Translations under genes and position numbers: made by a program
In this document: positions 10,800-23,000 of the stretch, piece after piece
How positions within the stretch are numbered: the stretch's first letter is position 1
How the letters are laid out: each line of letters opens with the position of its first letter
Assembly: GCA_029959195.1 (NCBI GenBank)
Contig: CP114117.1
Location: 2,294,001-2,358,000, forward strand
Reading direction: 5' to 3'
Length of the DNA: 64,000 nucleotides
Source: Dictyophora rubrovolvata
Lineage: Eukaryota; Basidiomycota; Agaricomycetes; Phallales; Phallaceae
The notes under the pieces: generated by a model
The model's database searches: none
Told to the model about the DNA's origin: nothing
What the model saw: only the letters and a program-made list of their open reading frames with translations

Positions 10800-10899
10800 G
10801 TACTCATATATATGTAGTTGTTTTCCCTAGAGGGAGATCCCTAAGCTTTTTCTCTTAGGTTTTCCCTCCTCTAGGTATGTGCCCTGAGTTGCCCTAACA
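10800..10899. repeat. Repeat C, longer copy with hairpin
   Basis: The segment ends with CCCTAACA and contains CCCTAGAGGGAGATCC paired with a near-complement about 30 bp away. The hairpin resembles the one inside repeat B (the same CTAGAGG and GGGATC blocks), so B and C are probably related units. It lies next to repeat B in the same relative order as at 2150-2598. Confidence 0.55.
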
Positions 10900-11283
10900 A
10901 GACCCCTGAGGTTCATATAAATAATATGTTGCCACTTATGCAGCCCAACCTCCAATGGATAATTGAAATCCAGACGCTAATGTACACCAGTATGTAAAAT
11001 ACAAAGAATACTAAAAAGAAGAAACAAAAGGGAGGGTGGGACAGGTAATAGAAAAAAATAGCCAACACTGGGAGAAGACGAAAGCAGTTTGAGAAAACTG
11101 CTTGAGAGTCACAGAGCTCGCCATCTGGGTTTATTAAGCCCAGTGGTTGAGACACTGCTGACGATGAGTGAGACAGGGCCCCTAATCTCTGCGAGTCATG
11201 GCCGAGGCCTTAGCACGAGTGGGGGTGTCATGTGGACGCGGGCGCTCTGACTTGCCGATTAGACCGTAGTAAACGCCTCGCGT

Positions 11284-11637
11284 TTAAACACTAACAAAAT
11301 GCTTACCTAAGTTATTGGCCAGTCCATGCTCCAAGAAGAGTGGTATTAGATGATGCAGATCTGGAGGCAAGGCACAACTTAAATGCCATGATACTTCTCT
11401 GAGGGCCATCCAGCATTCATTTAAAACATCTTCAGGAATTTTTAGAACCCACATAATAAATAATTGAATATTTCGGGGAAGACATCTTGGTGTGTGATGA
11501 ATGGAGTCGAAGTGAAGTGTAGATTCCAAAATGGGTTTCACATGGTGTATGAGCATTAAAAAGAGTGTGTCAATGTTGATATTTCTAATGAGCGGGTAGT
11601 CATTCTGTAAGTGGGCAATGTCTTGTAAAGAAAGCAT
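11284..11637 (-). pseudogene. Possible KDZ-transposon-associated protein fragment
   Basis: The frame encodes 117 residues opening MLSLQDIAHLQNDYPLIRNI and continuing with a DTLFLMLIHHVKPILES segment and a tryptophan-containing WALREVSWHLS-like stretch. From memory this resembles the N-terminal part of CxC5/CxC6-type proteins that accompany KDZ transposons in basidiomycetes. Neither the cysteine cluster nor a transposase follows, so only a fragment is present. The family call is tentative. A stretch of repeated GGCTCT hexamers lies about 60 bp upstream (11698-11762). Confidence 0.35.
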
Positions 11638-11697
11638 GTTGATTATGGTGAGATACTAAACACGTAACTGAAATGGTATGTGACATGTGATACGTCA

Positions 11698-11762
11698 CAC
11701 TGGCTCTGGCTCTGGCTCAGAGCCAGCTCCCCAGCAAACCGAATTTTTCCAGCTGGGGGGAC
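11698..11762. repeat. GGCTCT hexamer array with inverted partner
   Basis: Three GGCTCT-type hexamers are followed by AGAGCCAGC, making a short inverted repeat. The same arrangement, in inverse orientation and with an AATTCG block at similar spacing, occurs at about 1797-1857. It may be the conserved end of an element present twice in the island. Confidence 0.45.
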
Positions 11763-11827
11763 GACTCAACTGTCCCTGCCCACATCATTATGTAATCATT
11801 CTTCGTCAGAGGCAGCTGCAAAGACTC

Positions 11828-12340
11828 TTACTCTTTTCTCCTCCTGCCGCCTTCTCTTCTGCCTCTCCTCACGTCGCCACGAGAGACTCCTAATAGTCCT
11901 CGCAGTGGGGTACTCACAGACCTGGAACACCACATAAAGACAAGCTTCTTTGTCGATGATGCGCACGTTGGGAGTGATGTGCTGGCTATCCACGCAATGA
12001 CTCCACTGTTCGCCGCCCCCCGTTGCACTTGACAGCAAGGGTCGTCGAGAGACAAAGCGCTGCGTGGTGGTCCATAGCCCGTCTTGTTCATGTAGACTTC
12101 AAGATCTGTACCTTCGGTGAGTACGCCCGTTGGGACCGTCTTGGTGGTGAGAATCACGTCAGCCTGGATGGTCGAATTCCCGCTGTCGCCGGTTGTCGCG
12201 TACGTGACCATGTAGTTGAGCGCGAGGAGCGTCGCATTGGGAATTTCAGGCATCTCGACCGGAATGCAAAGTGACCAGGCGTCGTCGTGACGGGTGTTGA
12301 TGCTGAGTGCCGCGACTTTGCACGGCAGGCAGGAAAACAA
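11828..12340 (-). pseudogene. Unrecognised gene fragment with GC-rich codons
   Basis: The minus strand has an open frame without an ATG at its edge; the first internal ATG is at 12253 (MPEIPNATLLALNYMV). Third codon positions are strongly G/C, unlike the A/T-leaning genes to the right, which argues that the frame is or was coding. A second minus frame at 11935-12038 (HITPNVRIIDKEACLYVVF) looks like a continuation in another phase, by intron or decay. A 15-base G run at 12360-12374 lies just upstream. I do not recognise the family. Confidence 0.3.
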
Positions 12341-12374
12341 GAGCAGTCGAAGCGAAAGCGGGGGGGGGGGGGGG

Positions 12375-14349
12375 TTACGAATTGAACATGTTGCATCCTT
12401 GCTGACATGACAGGCGATTGGGGTTAAGCTTGGGCTTGAGGTATTTGACCAGCTTTTGGAGAGGTTTTTTATGTTCTTCTGGAGTCGTGACTAGGATAAG
12501 AGACATCAAGCCTTCTTGTTGCGTAAGCTAATGAATCCGTATTCCTCAAGTGTCTTTGGGACTGTCGACGAATCTGCATAATTCAGTTTTGTCGTGCTCC
12601 GGAGTAGATCTGTCACCGTGTCAATCTATCTATCAACATTCGTCTAACTCGTGTTACTGTCATGGTACGAGCCAAGTCCTGCCCTACCCTCTCTAGTCAT
12701 CGTGAGTAGATAGTTCCGATCCTGTTAGATCTCGGGTTACGTCCCCCTTCTCCTCCCTTAGATACTCCTGTACATAAATATGTCTGGCAGGCGAGCGTAG
12801 TTCCTCGTCTAGTTATTAACTTGGGTTTAACTTGGTCTGATCCTTAAATGCGAGCTGAACGATCGGTTCCCTAACAGATACCCTCAGAGACGGTTTGCCA
12901 TTACGAGAGCATCCCCTGGCACTCGGATATGCCCCACATTACTAGATGCGCCCAGGAACCCCGTCTAACAGTCACCGCAATTTGTCAGTCGAGCGCATGC
13001 AATACACTTGATGCTTTCTCGAAACGCCGTTCAGCACTGCCAAAATCCTTCAGAGGTGCTGAAAGTGTCGACCAGCAGTGTCAAAATCCTTCAGAGGTGC
13101 TAGAATTTCCGAAGATCAGTGCCAAACTGCTTCTGAGATGCCAGCGAAGCGAACTGGCTCACATTTCCTGGTTCCTTTCAAGTCCCTCTCACCAGCATTT
13201 TGCTTCTTCTCATGGGACGCCAGAACATAAAGTGACTTTGTGCTTTTACGTTGTCTCTTCATCTCAAGGATTTCGTTACTGAGAATGTCTTCGGTACGTA
13301 TTTTCTAGGATTGCAGCTTTTGTCTCGGCTGGCACTAATACCCGTGCACAGTCTTTGGTCATATCGTCCCAAGTTCAGCATGGTATCAGGAAGGTAAAGC
13401 AGCATTATCTGTAGAAATTGTCTTTCTGTAAGCTAAAACTCTTTCAGTCCATAAGGTGTTTACGAATAATTGGGCACGCGCTGCTGCGCTACCTACGGTT
13501 GTCAATATCTTCGCCGTTAATCATGGGGGGCAACAACAACTTTATAGCAAGTACGAAGCATACCGGTACATCCTTGTTGTCTGTCGCATTTGTTCTTATT
13601 AATTCACTATCACTATGTAGTCAGAGCGTAGGAAGTGACTCGGTTTCATTCGGTTTTAACTCCTGTCTCTTACTGCCCCCCATTCCAACTCCCGGTACTA
13701 TCACTATTCTACCCCCCGTCGTTGTGCTCTGGGCTTAGGTGGGATACAGCAAGGGTTACGTTGCTAGGGCAAGGAGCGGGTAGCGTGTTGCAAGATTCTG
13801 GAACATTACATAGCAGGCCCATTTTTTTGGGCATATATTTTATTTAAATAGCTGAAATAACAAAACTATTTACATTCTTTAGCGTGAACTTAGCCCCATT
13901 CACCGCCGGGCGCAAAAATTTTGTAGCGAGTGGCCACAGGGTAGCGTGTTGAATTCTTGTAATCCTTTGGAATGTCACCTCTTCATGCGGCCGTCCTTAT
14001 CAGAAGAAGATCTTAGTCCGTGTTATTAATTTGCGATACCGCATCGTCATTACACTGGCAGATGATATCGTTTATTACAATAAGCTAGAAAATTATCTTA
14101 TGCGTCGCATTACATCTTTCGTAGGTTGCGGGACAGGGTCATGCTTATAATGTCGATGGGATTGTTGAAGCTAGTGGGCTTCTGGCCGGATTGGATATAA
14201 CAGGCGGTTTGTTGGGGAATCCTAGAAGTCCTTGAAACAAACTAGAGATTCTCGGTTAACCATCTGATTAATTACTGGGACATGCCAAAAAATGAGAACA
14301 ATGAATAAAGGGTGGGAAAACGTACCGAAGTTGCATAGACAGGCATATT
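12375..14349. other. Gene-poor spacer with a short tandem repeat
   Basis: No supported gene. Positions 13032 to about 13142 hold three imperfect copies of a 41-45-bp unit built on GCACTGCCAAAATCCTTC. Scattered frames on the plus strand (12929-13282, 13418-13738) have no recognisable domain. The last few hundred bases are the 3' flank of the Csm1-like gene. Confidence 0.35.
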
Positions 14350-15952
14350 TCACTCCTCCATTCGTGTGGTCTCGTTATCGTCACCAGCATTACCTTCAAG
14401 GTGCGAGGTTAAAGTTTGAGAAAAAACCTGCATCTGTTCTCTTTCGAAAGTGAACGGCTTCGCAAGAAAATCCAATTGATCGATAAACGAGGTGGATTCC
14501 TTTTCCAAGTCAAAAGGTGTATATATGACTTTCTGAACAACTGCGTCCTCGTCCTCGACAGTTGTATATTTGAGCGTAAAATGCAAACCTTAAAACAACG
14601 TTAGTGGAGAGAAAGTCGATAATTTTCATCTCAAGATGGCATACTAGCGGTGGCATTACGAGCTGTTTGAATGCAAGTAAAAATTGCATCGTCGTCTTTG
14701 AACTTTCCGGGATCGTGTTTCACATTCGTGATCAAGATACCCGTCAACTCCTCATATAGCCGGAGGACTAAAGTATTTCGTGAATCCAATTTACCCGAAC
14801 TCTTTGATATAGAGGTAGGCGCCGTTCGAGCAGTAAGCCGTTTAGAATTCTCGATCTCCATTTCTAGATCAGAGCGCATGATCTTCACTATTGAACGCAG
14901 AGTTCATACTCAAACTTCTAAAAAAAATTGCGGGAATGAAACGTACCAGCATCATTTAGTCTGACAATCGCCTTATCTTTCTCGCTTAAGGCGGCCTCTT
15001 TCTCCTTCAGTGTATTAGTCAATTTGTTTATTTCGCGCTGTGCATCCTATTGTTTTCATTCAACCGCTGTTTGTACTAGGAGGCGTGGATGACTTACTCC
15101 TGAAATTCCTAAACTATCTTGCCGATTAAGGCTCGTTTGTAGTTCATGGATGTACTCCTGCTGTGCTGTACCAGGGGGATCAAGGCCATGATACTGAAGG
15201 TATAGATACACGTGCATACCTTGCAGCCTCGTCTCATATTGCATCTTCTGCTCAAGAAGCAGATTTTCCGCATCTGTATGCCTCAAGCGAGAAAGCTGTT
15301 CAAATTGGCTTGCAAATTCGTCGCGTTGCTTAACAACCTGGGATAGACTCGTTTCCAGAAAAGAAGGATGAGCCAAACAGAGTGAGGCACTTACATCATC
15401 ATACATTCTCTGAAGCCTTGTCAATGGTATCGACTTTCCTTTATCAGTCTTGGATGGGAGAATTTTTCTCCCAATTATTTCCTCCTCCTCCTCCTCCCCC
15501 TCCTCCTCCTCCTCATCATCATCATCATCTATGCTTTCAACGGACTGAATGACGTTATTATCCTTCTTGTTGCTGTTAGGCTTATCTGATTCAGCTTGAG
15601 CCTGTTTCATCTTCCCTTTTGAAGACGAAACTGTGCGTCCGTTGACATGGCCATTCGCGGCAATATTTGTGGATGCACCTTTGCCACGACGCGCTTTTGG
15701 ACGTGGCGGTGGGTCGTTGTCGGAGGAAATCTCTGTGGGTTTTTCGACTTGTTGAGAACTCTTTTTCATGATAGTGGAAGTATGGCCTCCCCTCTTTAAT
15801 TCTGGCTTCCGTTTGCGTTTATTAGTAGTGGAGTTGGAAGGGCCGGCCACCTGAGGAGACTGGGTATCAAAGTCTGCTGATAGCAATCGTGAGAGTTATG
15901 ATAACGGCCCAGAAGATAACAGAGTAATAATACCTAACTCGTCTGAAGACAT
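14350..15952 (-). CDS. Monopolin-type chromosome segregation protein Csm1/Pcs1
   Basis: The product resembles Csm1 of yeast and Pcs1 of fission yeast, which crosslink kinetochore microtubule sites and recruit partners at centromeres and rDNA. I start at ATG 15952: a 57-nt intron (15877-15933) joins MSSDELA to DFDTQSP, whereas the longer downstream frame has only an internal ATG. A disordered, lysine-rich N-terminal half with a poly-Asp/Glu run (about 15480-15530) is followed by a coiled coil (QRDEFASQFEQLSRLRHTD, then DAQREINKLTNTLKEKEAAL). The C-terminal exon ends in a globular part with VIYTPFDLE and a LAKPFTFEREQMQVFSQTL stretch, matching the Csm1/Pcs1 C-terminal head pattern. At least four introns. 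The family call is from remembered motifs and is moderately secure. Confidence 0.7.
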
Positions 15953-16817
15953 CACCTAGCTAAGTGTTGAGTATTGGTTTGTTGAACAATCAGGAGGAGA
16001 GGCACCTGAAAGTGTACATTAGGTAAGCGGCAGGTAACAGGATGAGAACAACGAGACAAAAAAGGCGAACAGCGGCGAAACAAAACCAGTCACTTATCAA
16101 ATGATGTATGTCTCTTGCTGATACATAATTGTTCAAGCATAATAAGCAGGCTTGCTTGAGTTTTAATGCAACGCCGAGTAGTTCGGCCGAACAGTGAGCG
16201 CTTGAGCGCCCAGCGCCCAACTTCTGTGTCACGACATGTGTCACACTCTGTCATACATAGCTCATTCTCGACTTCTGTTCTCCTCCTCCTCCCCTGCTCG
16301 ACTTTGCTCAATCTTTATTCCGCCTAGCCCTTCATCGGCGGTCATATCCCCAACGATTGCTCTGAGGGCGAAGGGCCCACTTTACGATACGACAAGCACG
16401 CAAGGTGAGTCAACCCATAGACACTTTTGTCACTCCTCCACACCGACTCTCCCGTCCTTTCCCTCTTTTCCTTCCACATATTCGTCTATCCGTATGTCCT
16501 ATCCACCCGCCGACTATCCTTCCAAAATTTCCACATGCATCCACCAAAAACCAAACTACTTCAAAATCCGAAACCCTTTCAACCTTCGTAATCTCGTAAT
16601 TCCAATTCCAATCCCAACTCTAAAATTCAAAAAAAAAATGTTCGTAAAATTCCTAAATACATATACAAACATGCATATCCGAATGCATTCCACACAATCG
16701 TCACGGAATTTTATACAGAGAAAAACATTATAACTTTCTCAACCTTTTTCCATCTGCTAACCTTCCTCCAAACTCGAGAAACCCCATCCCCAACAAAAGA
16801 ATAAATCAAACTCAAAA
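15953..16817. promoter_or_regulatory. Divergent intergenic region, pyrimidine-rich leader
   Basis: This 865-bp region separates the divergently transcribed Csm1-like and KH-domain genes. The right half (about 16240-16800) is rich in C and T on the plus strand, as is common in 5' leaders of highly expressed fungal genes. A GTGAGT at 16405 could be the donor of a leader intron. Short open frames here show no domain. Confidence 0.4.
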
Positions 16818-18484
16818 ATGTCTACACAGAATCCAGAAAATTCCTTCAACGGCATAAAGAAGCGCTCCCGTTCACCTTCAGACGAGACGGTCGAGTCCGA
16901 GAAGAATAAAAAACGTCCAAATATCGGCGCGTCTACGGTCGAAAATGATGAACCTCGTAACCTAGCGGATGATGAGAGTATGCTAAACGAGAACAATGAC
17001 CATATTAAAGCCGAGATCGAAACCGAAACGAATTTGCTGATTACCGGGATCGCGGAGGGCTTTGTTTCGAGTAGTGCTGAAGAACTGCCGACTGCTGGGA
17101 CCGCCGCCACTGTTAGCTCAAACGCCTCCAGTCCGACGGTTAATCAACCCATCAAAGCATCGACAAATTCCTCTTCTTCAGACAATAGAAGTGGCGGCAG
17201 TAGCAATATCAGTAACCCCACCTCACCTACATCTTCCATGCCTGCCGTTCCTTCCACCACCTCGGCCCAAATTCACATGCGATGTCTCATTGTTACGCAA
17301 GATGCATCTATCATCATCGGAAAGAAGGGCTCTCATGTCAACGAAATACGCGAGAAGAGCGGTGCCCGTGTCGTCGTATCTGAGAGTATACCAGGCAATC
17401 CGGAACGTATCTTGAATGTTAGTGGGCCGCTTGATGCTGTGTCCAAGGTGGGTGGGGCATCTAGTTCAATATATTGCGCCCGATTATTTAGCCTTTTTTT
17501 TTCGTTTTGCACTTAGGCCTTTGGACTTATTGTTCGACGAATAAATGACGAGCCATTCGATGCGCCGTCCGTACCTGGAAGCAGGGCTGTAACCATTAAA
17601 TTCATGATACCCAATTCGCGCATGGGCTCTGTGATAGGCAGACAAGGCACTAAAATTAAAGAGATTCAAGACGCCAGTGGTGCGAGATTGAATGCGAGTG
17701 AAGGAATGCTACCTGGCTCGACCGAGGTAATTTTAGGATAAAAAAAAACACCCGTGTTTAAATTGAGAATTCATCATTTGTTTCACAGCGCGTTTTGAGT
17801 GTTGCTGGTGTAGCAGACGCGATTCATATCGCGACATATTACATCGGCAACATACTAATCGAAGCCAATGAACGAATGCCCTCGACCATCAACTCTTCCT
17901 ATCGCCCTCAAAATCGAGCGAGACCAGCGCCCAATGTACATGCAGGCTACCCTTATTCTAACCCATATACCTACCCACCACAAGTCCAACCACCTCATCA
18001 TCACGGTGCTCCCCATCACTCGCATCACCATCATCCTCCGCATTCACAAATTCCCCATTCACATGCCCTACCCCCTGTACAACACCCACACGCCGCGTCG
18101 CAACCCCTTCAGACACAGCAGATTTATATACCCAATGATTTGGTCGGGTGTATCATCGGTAAAGGAGGAAGCAAGATTAACGAGATACGACAGATGAGTG
18201 CTAGTCAAATCAAAATTATGGAACCTGGTGCAGTCGGTGTAGGAATGAGTGAGAGCGAGAACGAAAGACTGGTTGTTATTACCGGACAGCCTGCAAACAT
18301 TCAGATGGCTGTGGGTCTTTTATACCAAGTACGTTCGGCTTATTTTCTTTGTTTTATTATCTCGTGACATGAAACGCTTATGCCATTCCTTCTTTTTTTT
18401 TGCCAGCGGCTTGAACAAGAAAAGCAGAAACAGATGATACAACAAAGCAATGGTGGAAATAGTTCTGTAGGTCCGATGCGGTGA
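16818..18484 (+). CDS. Three-KH-domain RNA-binding protein (PCBP/Rnc1/Pbp2 type)
   Basis: This protein should bind single-stranded C-rich RNA and act in mRNA stability or localisation, as PCBP, Rnc1 and Hek2 do. Exons are 16818-17447, 17517-17726, 17789-18328 and 18407-18484, giving 385 residues. KH1 has IIIGKKGSHVNEIREKSGA, KH2 has SVIGRQGTKIKEIQDASGA and KH3 has CIIGKGGSKINEIRQMSAS, each with an intact GXXG loop. The N-terminal 140 residues are acidic and serine-rich. Between KH2 and KH3 lies a histidine/proline-rich linker (about 17985-18110) with many HH pairs. The start ATG is preceded by an A-rich context. The exon phases agree and all introns are GT-AG. Confidence 0.9.
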
Positions 18485-18750
18485 TTAACATTTTTCTTTG
18501 TGATGTGTTGCTTTATGTAAATTTCATATGTTGTGTTTCAACTTTCGTTATCTTGTGCTCATTTCTTTGCTCTCCGGTGTTTTCAATGTTTGGTCATCTT
18601 AATTAGTACTCTATACGTTGTGCTGTATAGTTTAACGAAAATAAATAAATAACAAGCTTGTTGTGTAAGATATAAGACTTGAGCTTGAGCGCTAGGGCTC
18701 CAGACGACGCGACTTTTAGGCTCCGCGTGCACTGAAAAATACTTTACCTG

Positions 18751-19882
18751 ATGTCGTCTTCGCCGTCGGTTCCTTCGACAATAAAGGATTTTACTGTCTT
18801 GCCAATTCTGTATAAGTCATTCTCATCCACTAGGAAAACTGAGCATTTTCTCTATCTAAAGGAGCATATATGGAAGCCTAAAACAAGCGAGGGTCGAGAA
18901 ACATATCCTAAGGGGCGCACCCTGTTCGTGGTCAACACGCCTCCTGACTCTACCGAGCGCGAATTGAGACTACTTTTCCAGTCTTGTGGGCACATTGAAC
19001 GTGTCATACTTCAGGGAAATGGAGGGGATGAGCTAGTCGCCTTGGCTGAAGAAGGTGATGATGGTAGCGAGGAAGAAGAAGAAGAAAAAGAGGACGGGGA
19101 TGGAGATGGAGATGGAGATGCTAGCGCTGAAGATCTTGTGGAGGACGTCGAAGCTACCACAAATCGTGATATAAAAAAGAAAGGAAAAAAGGCAAAGCGT
19201 CCCCCCCAAGTTACGCCACTACCTTTGGACGCTCTCGAGGTTCCTCTACGGGCTTATCGACCGACAGGCTCAACGGCGTATGTTATTTTTGCCGAATTGG
19301 GAGCAGTTTCCAATGCTTTGGAGCTGCGTATAGCACCCGAGGATCGAAGGTTGTGGCCACCTGGTGGTGGTAACTTCGCCATCGCACCTACGGGGTTGGC
19401 CCATTATGAGGCTTTACACGCCGCTGAACGGCCGTCTTTGGATGCGGTCAAAAAGCATGCCGACAGCTACCTTGAAGTGTATGAATACAATCAAGCTATA
19501 TTGCGCAGAGAAAATAAATCCAAGTATAAAAAGGGCGAGGCTATCGTGGACGAGGATGGTTTCACACTGGTAGCACGCGGCGGGGCTTATGGAAAAAGCG
19601 TGGGCGGCGGCGTCGGAGTGGCAAGCAAGGCATTTATGAAGGAGATAGAAGGAGATACCTCGACATCGAAGCGCAAGAAGAAAAAGAATAAACACGAGAA
19701 GGATGATTTCTACAAATTCCAGATACATGAAAAGAGAAGACAGGGTGAGGGTTTTTCTTTTCTTTTCGGTGTTTTAGTTAACATTTTTATTTCTGTTTTC
19801 AGAACTAATTGAATTAAAAGCCAATTTTGAAAAAGACAAAGAAAAAATATCCGCAAAACGTTTACGATATAAACCCTATTAA
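18751..19882 (+). CDS. RRP7: Ribosomal RNA-processing protein 7
   Basis: Rrp7 belongs to the UTP-C complex of the small-subunit processome and is needed for pre-18S rRNA cleavage in the nucleolus. The frame opens MSSSPSVPSTIKDFTVLPI and contains an RRM-like core starting RTLFVVNTPPDSTERELRLLF. This core is broken by a 60-residue acidic insert (19036-19150) with a run of glutamates and GDGDGD. The second exon (19803-19882) follows a 58-nt intron and gives ELIELKANFEKDKEKI ending LRYKPY, the typical C-terminus of the family. Length about 357 residues, as expected. Only 174 bp separate it from the RdRP gene on the same strand. Confidence 0.88.
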
Positions 19883-20056
19883 CCGTATTAATATACTAGT
19901 GGCACGTAGCGTATTAGGAGTAATAATAATATCATACGTAAGAAAAAATAAACGCCCAAAGAAAAGGCAACCTTCCGCTCGGATGATGGGACAGCAACGC
20001 AAGAAGTACATAATGCACTCGTGTTTTTCGCTTTACCACCACCCACCATTGTTGCA

Positions 20057-23000
20057 ATGGGCAACAATACAGCCAATGGCATGATCATCTACTTCAAAAA
20101 TGTACCAACTACAGCTTCAAAATACGATGTTATCCGCGCCATTGCCAGCGTGTTACATAGCAATACTTTCAAACAAAAATTCTGCAGCTTTCTCAACAGA
20201 CCACTCAATTTTCACATCACTCTTGAGCCCGATGGCGTTCCTTCGTCGATCCGAAACGGGGGACGAGGGACTCTCATTCTTCCAACGGGCGAGTTGGGTC
20301 GACACTTCGTTCACTTCATCGAGATCAACGAGATCAGTGTGTGTATCCAGGGCAAGGCACTGTTTTTCAAAATTGCCCCATCGGACCAAGTCAATTCTGA
20401 GCTCATTAGGGTACTCAAGTTGGTCCCTTTCCAGGACCCTACTATCGCCGAAATAAGAGAAAACCTGTTGAAAGAGCTGATCTACCAGATCCCTGTGCTC
20501 AAATTTCAGCTTGGGGTTTTCGTATACAATCCGAGTAACCCTCATGTTATTCAATTCTCTGTTGAATGGGAACGGGATTTCAAGGATTATGGCGATGCCC
20601 GTCTTGCTTTCGAATTCGAACACAAGTTATTCAAACTCAATTTCAGCGATATGGCCGACACCACCCTTCAAAGTGTTATCATTAAATACGCAAATATGAG
20701 GAGGCTTTATACTGGCTGGGACCTAGGTAGTCCATGTGCGTTATATTGGGTTGCTTTCTATTGTCTCTTTCATCTTCTGAACAATGATTGGCAGATATAC
20801 TATTCGAGTTACCAACCCCTCCTGCTTATGAAGAAGAAGAGAAATATCGAACTCAGACTAAGAATGCAAGAAATGATATGATGCGCATACGAACAAGGCT
20901 CAGTTGTCTTGACGATGCTCACCAAAAAGTAGCACCATACGCGCATCAAGTCAGATTAGTTCTTAAATCGCCGGACGATCTGGATATCTTTCACCATATG
21001 TGCAGCAAAGCGGACCTGGCAAAGCCCATCTCAGTTCCGTTTGGATATATGGATGTGTTTAAGGGCGCATTATACTCCCCTAGGAACCTGGATCGTATTG
21101 AGAAATGGCTCGAAACACAAACTTACCCCGTTGCATTTCAATGTGAGGCTCTGATTCGGAATCACGTACTCAATCCTTTGGAGTTTTTCGACATCCTTCC
21201 TCGCGTTGAATCGCTCATTCGTGACATGCCACTCAAGGCTCAACATATACTCCTTCATTTCCATACTGTTCTCAAACTTCTCCATAATCGGCCAAATCCT
21301 GCGAGAGAAACAATCTCAGAGGCCCTTGAAAGAGCGATAATGGAGTACAGTCAGCTAAATACTCCTTTGAAACATCGTGACGATAATGCATACTTCAATG
21401 CTTATCGTGTCATTTTCACGCCAACAGCAATAAGACTCGAAGGCCCTTACACTCATCCAAGTAACCGTGTTGTAAGTCCTGCTCAACTCTTCCTTTCTCC
21501 AGTCCCGACTCCCCTTCTAGATTCGCACGTATGTCGGTTTTGAGGACCGTTTTATCCGTGTTGACTTCAGAGACGAAGATAGACAACATTACAGATGGTC
21601 TCGTGAAACTGACGGAGCAAGATTTGTTAGTAAACACGTGGGGGCTCTCCTGGGATTGAAACCAAAACCGATGGTTGACGACGCCATTGATGCGAACATG
21701 AACACCGAAGACGCCCTAATAACAGAGAAGGAAGAAAAAGGATTTAAAATAGCAGGGCGCGAATTTCAATTCTTGGGATATAGCCAATCCCAACTGCGCT
21801 CTCACTCCGTATTCGCCTTTTCATCCTTTCAACATCCTGACCCTTCCCATGGCTTTGTTACGGCGGATTTGATAAGAGCCAGAGTAGGGATTTTCGACGA
21901 AACTATAAATCTTCCCGCTTTGTATGCTGCTCGTGTTTCTCAAGCTTTCAGTGCCACAGAAGACTCCGTTGCACTCCTGCGCGACCAATGGGAGGAAGTA
22001 CCTGACATCCAGCGTAACGGTCGAACGTTCACTGACGGAGTAGGCACTATATCTCCTCAGCTTGCCCAACGGATTTGGGAGACCCTTTGCGCGCATCGCA
22101 ACATCGTGCATAATGGTCCCTTCTACCCTGCTGCGTTTCAAATACGGTTCGGGGGGTATAAAGGCGTGGTGGCTGTAGATTATAGTCTCGAAAGTCGTGG
22201 AATATTCATGAGGCTCCGGAAAAGTATGCGGAAATTTGAAGTTTGGACGGATGAAAAGATTACAATTGAGATTGCCAGATACTTTCAGTATCCGACGGTT
22301 ATGTATCTAAACAGGTTGGTGCCGAGTTTTGTCTTTAAGCCAAATCAGCTTTTCTCATTTTCATAGGCCCTTTATCCAGATTCTCGAAGACCTGGGCATC
22401 CATCGTCGTGTATTCATGCAACTCCAAAAAGCGGCTGTGGCTTCTGTCCAAACAGCCAGGGATTCCCTGACCAACTTTAGGTCTTTACTAGATGCGCATG
22501 GACTTGGAAAATCTTTTCGACTTTCGTTCATTGTTAAAAACATTGAGAAACTTATGGATGAAGCAGCTCACAACATGCCCGAGCTTCAAGTGCAAGAATG
22601 CAAGACATGGCTCTCCTCTCCGTCACGCCCGTCCGATACCTTTCTCTCCCTCAACATTCTTTCCGTTCTAATTAATGCTGCTATACTTTCCGTCTTGCGG
22701 GACATAAAGCATAATGCTCGTATTCCAGTTCCAAATAGCTGGAACCTCGTGGGAGTTGCAGATGAAACGGGACTATTGAAGGAGGGTGAAGTTTATGGTA
22801 AGTTGATCATATATTATTTTACTCTGCGACTTGCTCCTAACGCTGACTCGTTCCAGTGTGTATCTGGGACCGTGACAATTCTCCTGATGAACGATCTATA
22901 CCTTTATTCCTCGAAGGTCCAGTTCTTATATCGCGAAGCCCGATGCTTCATCCAGGGGATGTTAGAATGGTGGGTATTTAATGAAGAGGTGTTGAGGTGC

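Noticed and set aside
1-14300. CRISPR-like or phage-like array
   Set aside because: Repeats are few, long, inverted and interspersed; the genome is eukaryotic with spliceosomal introns.
20153-20623. 156-residue minus-strand frame
   Set aside because: It is antisense to the first RdRP exon, which has the family's codon phase and motifs.
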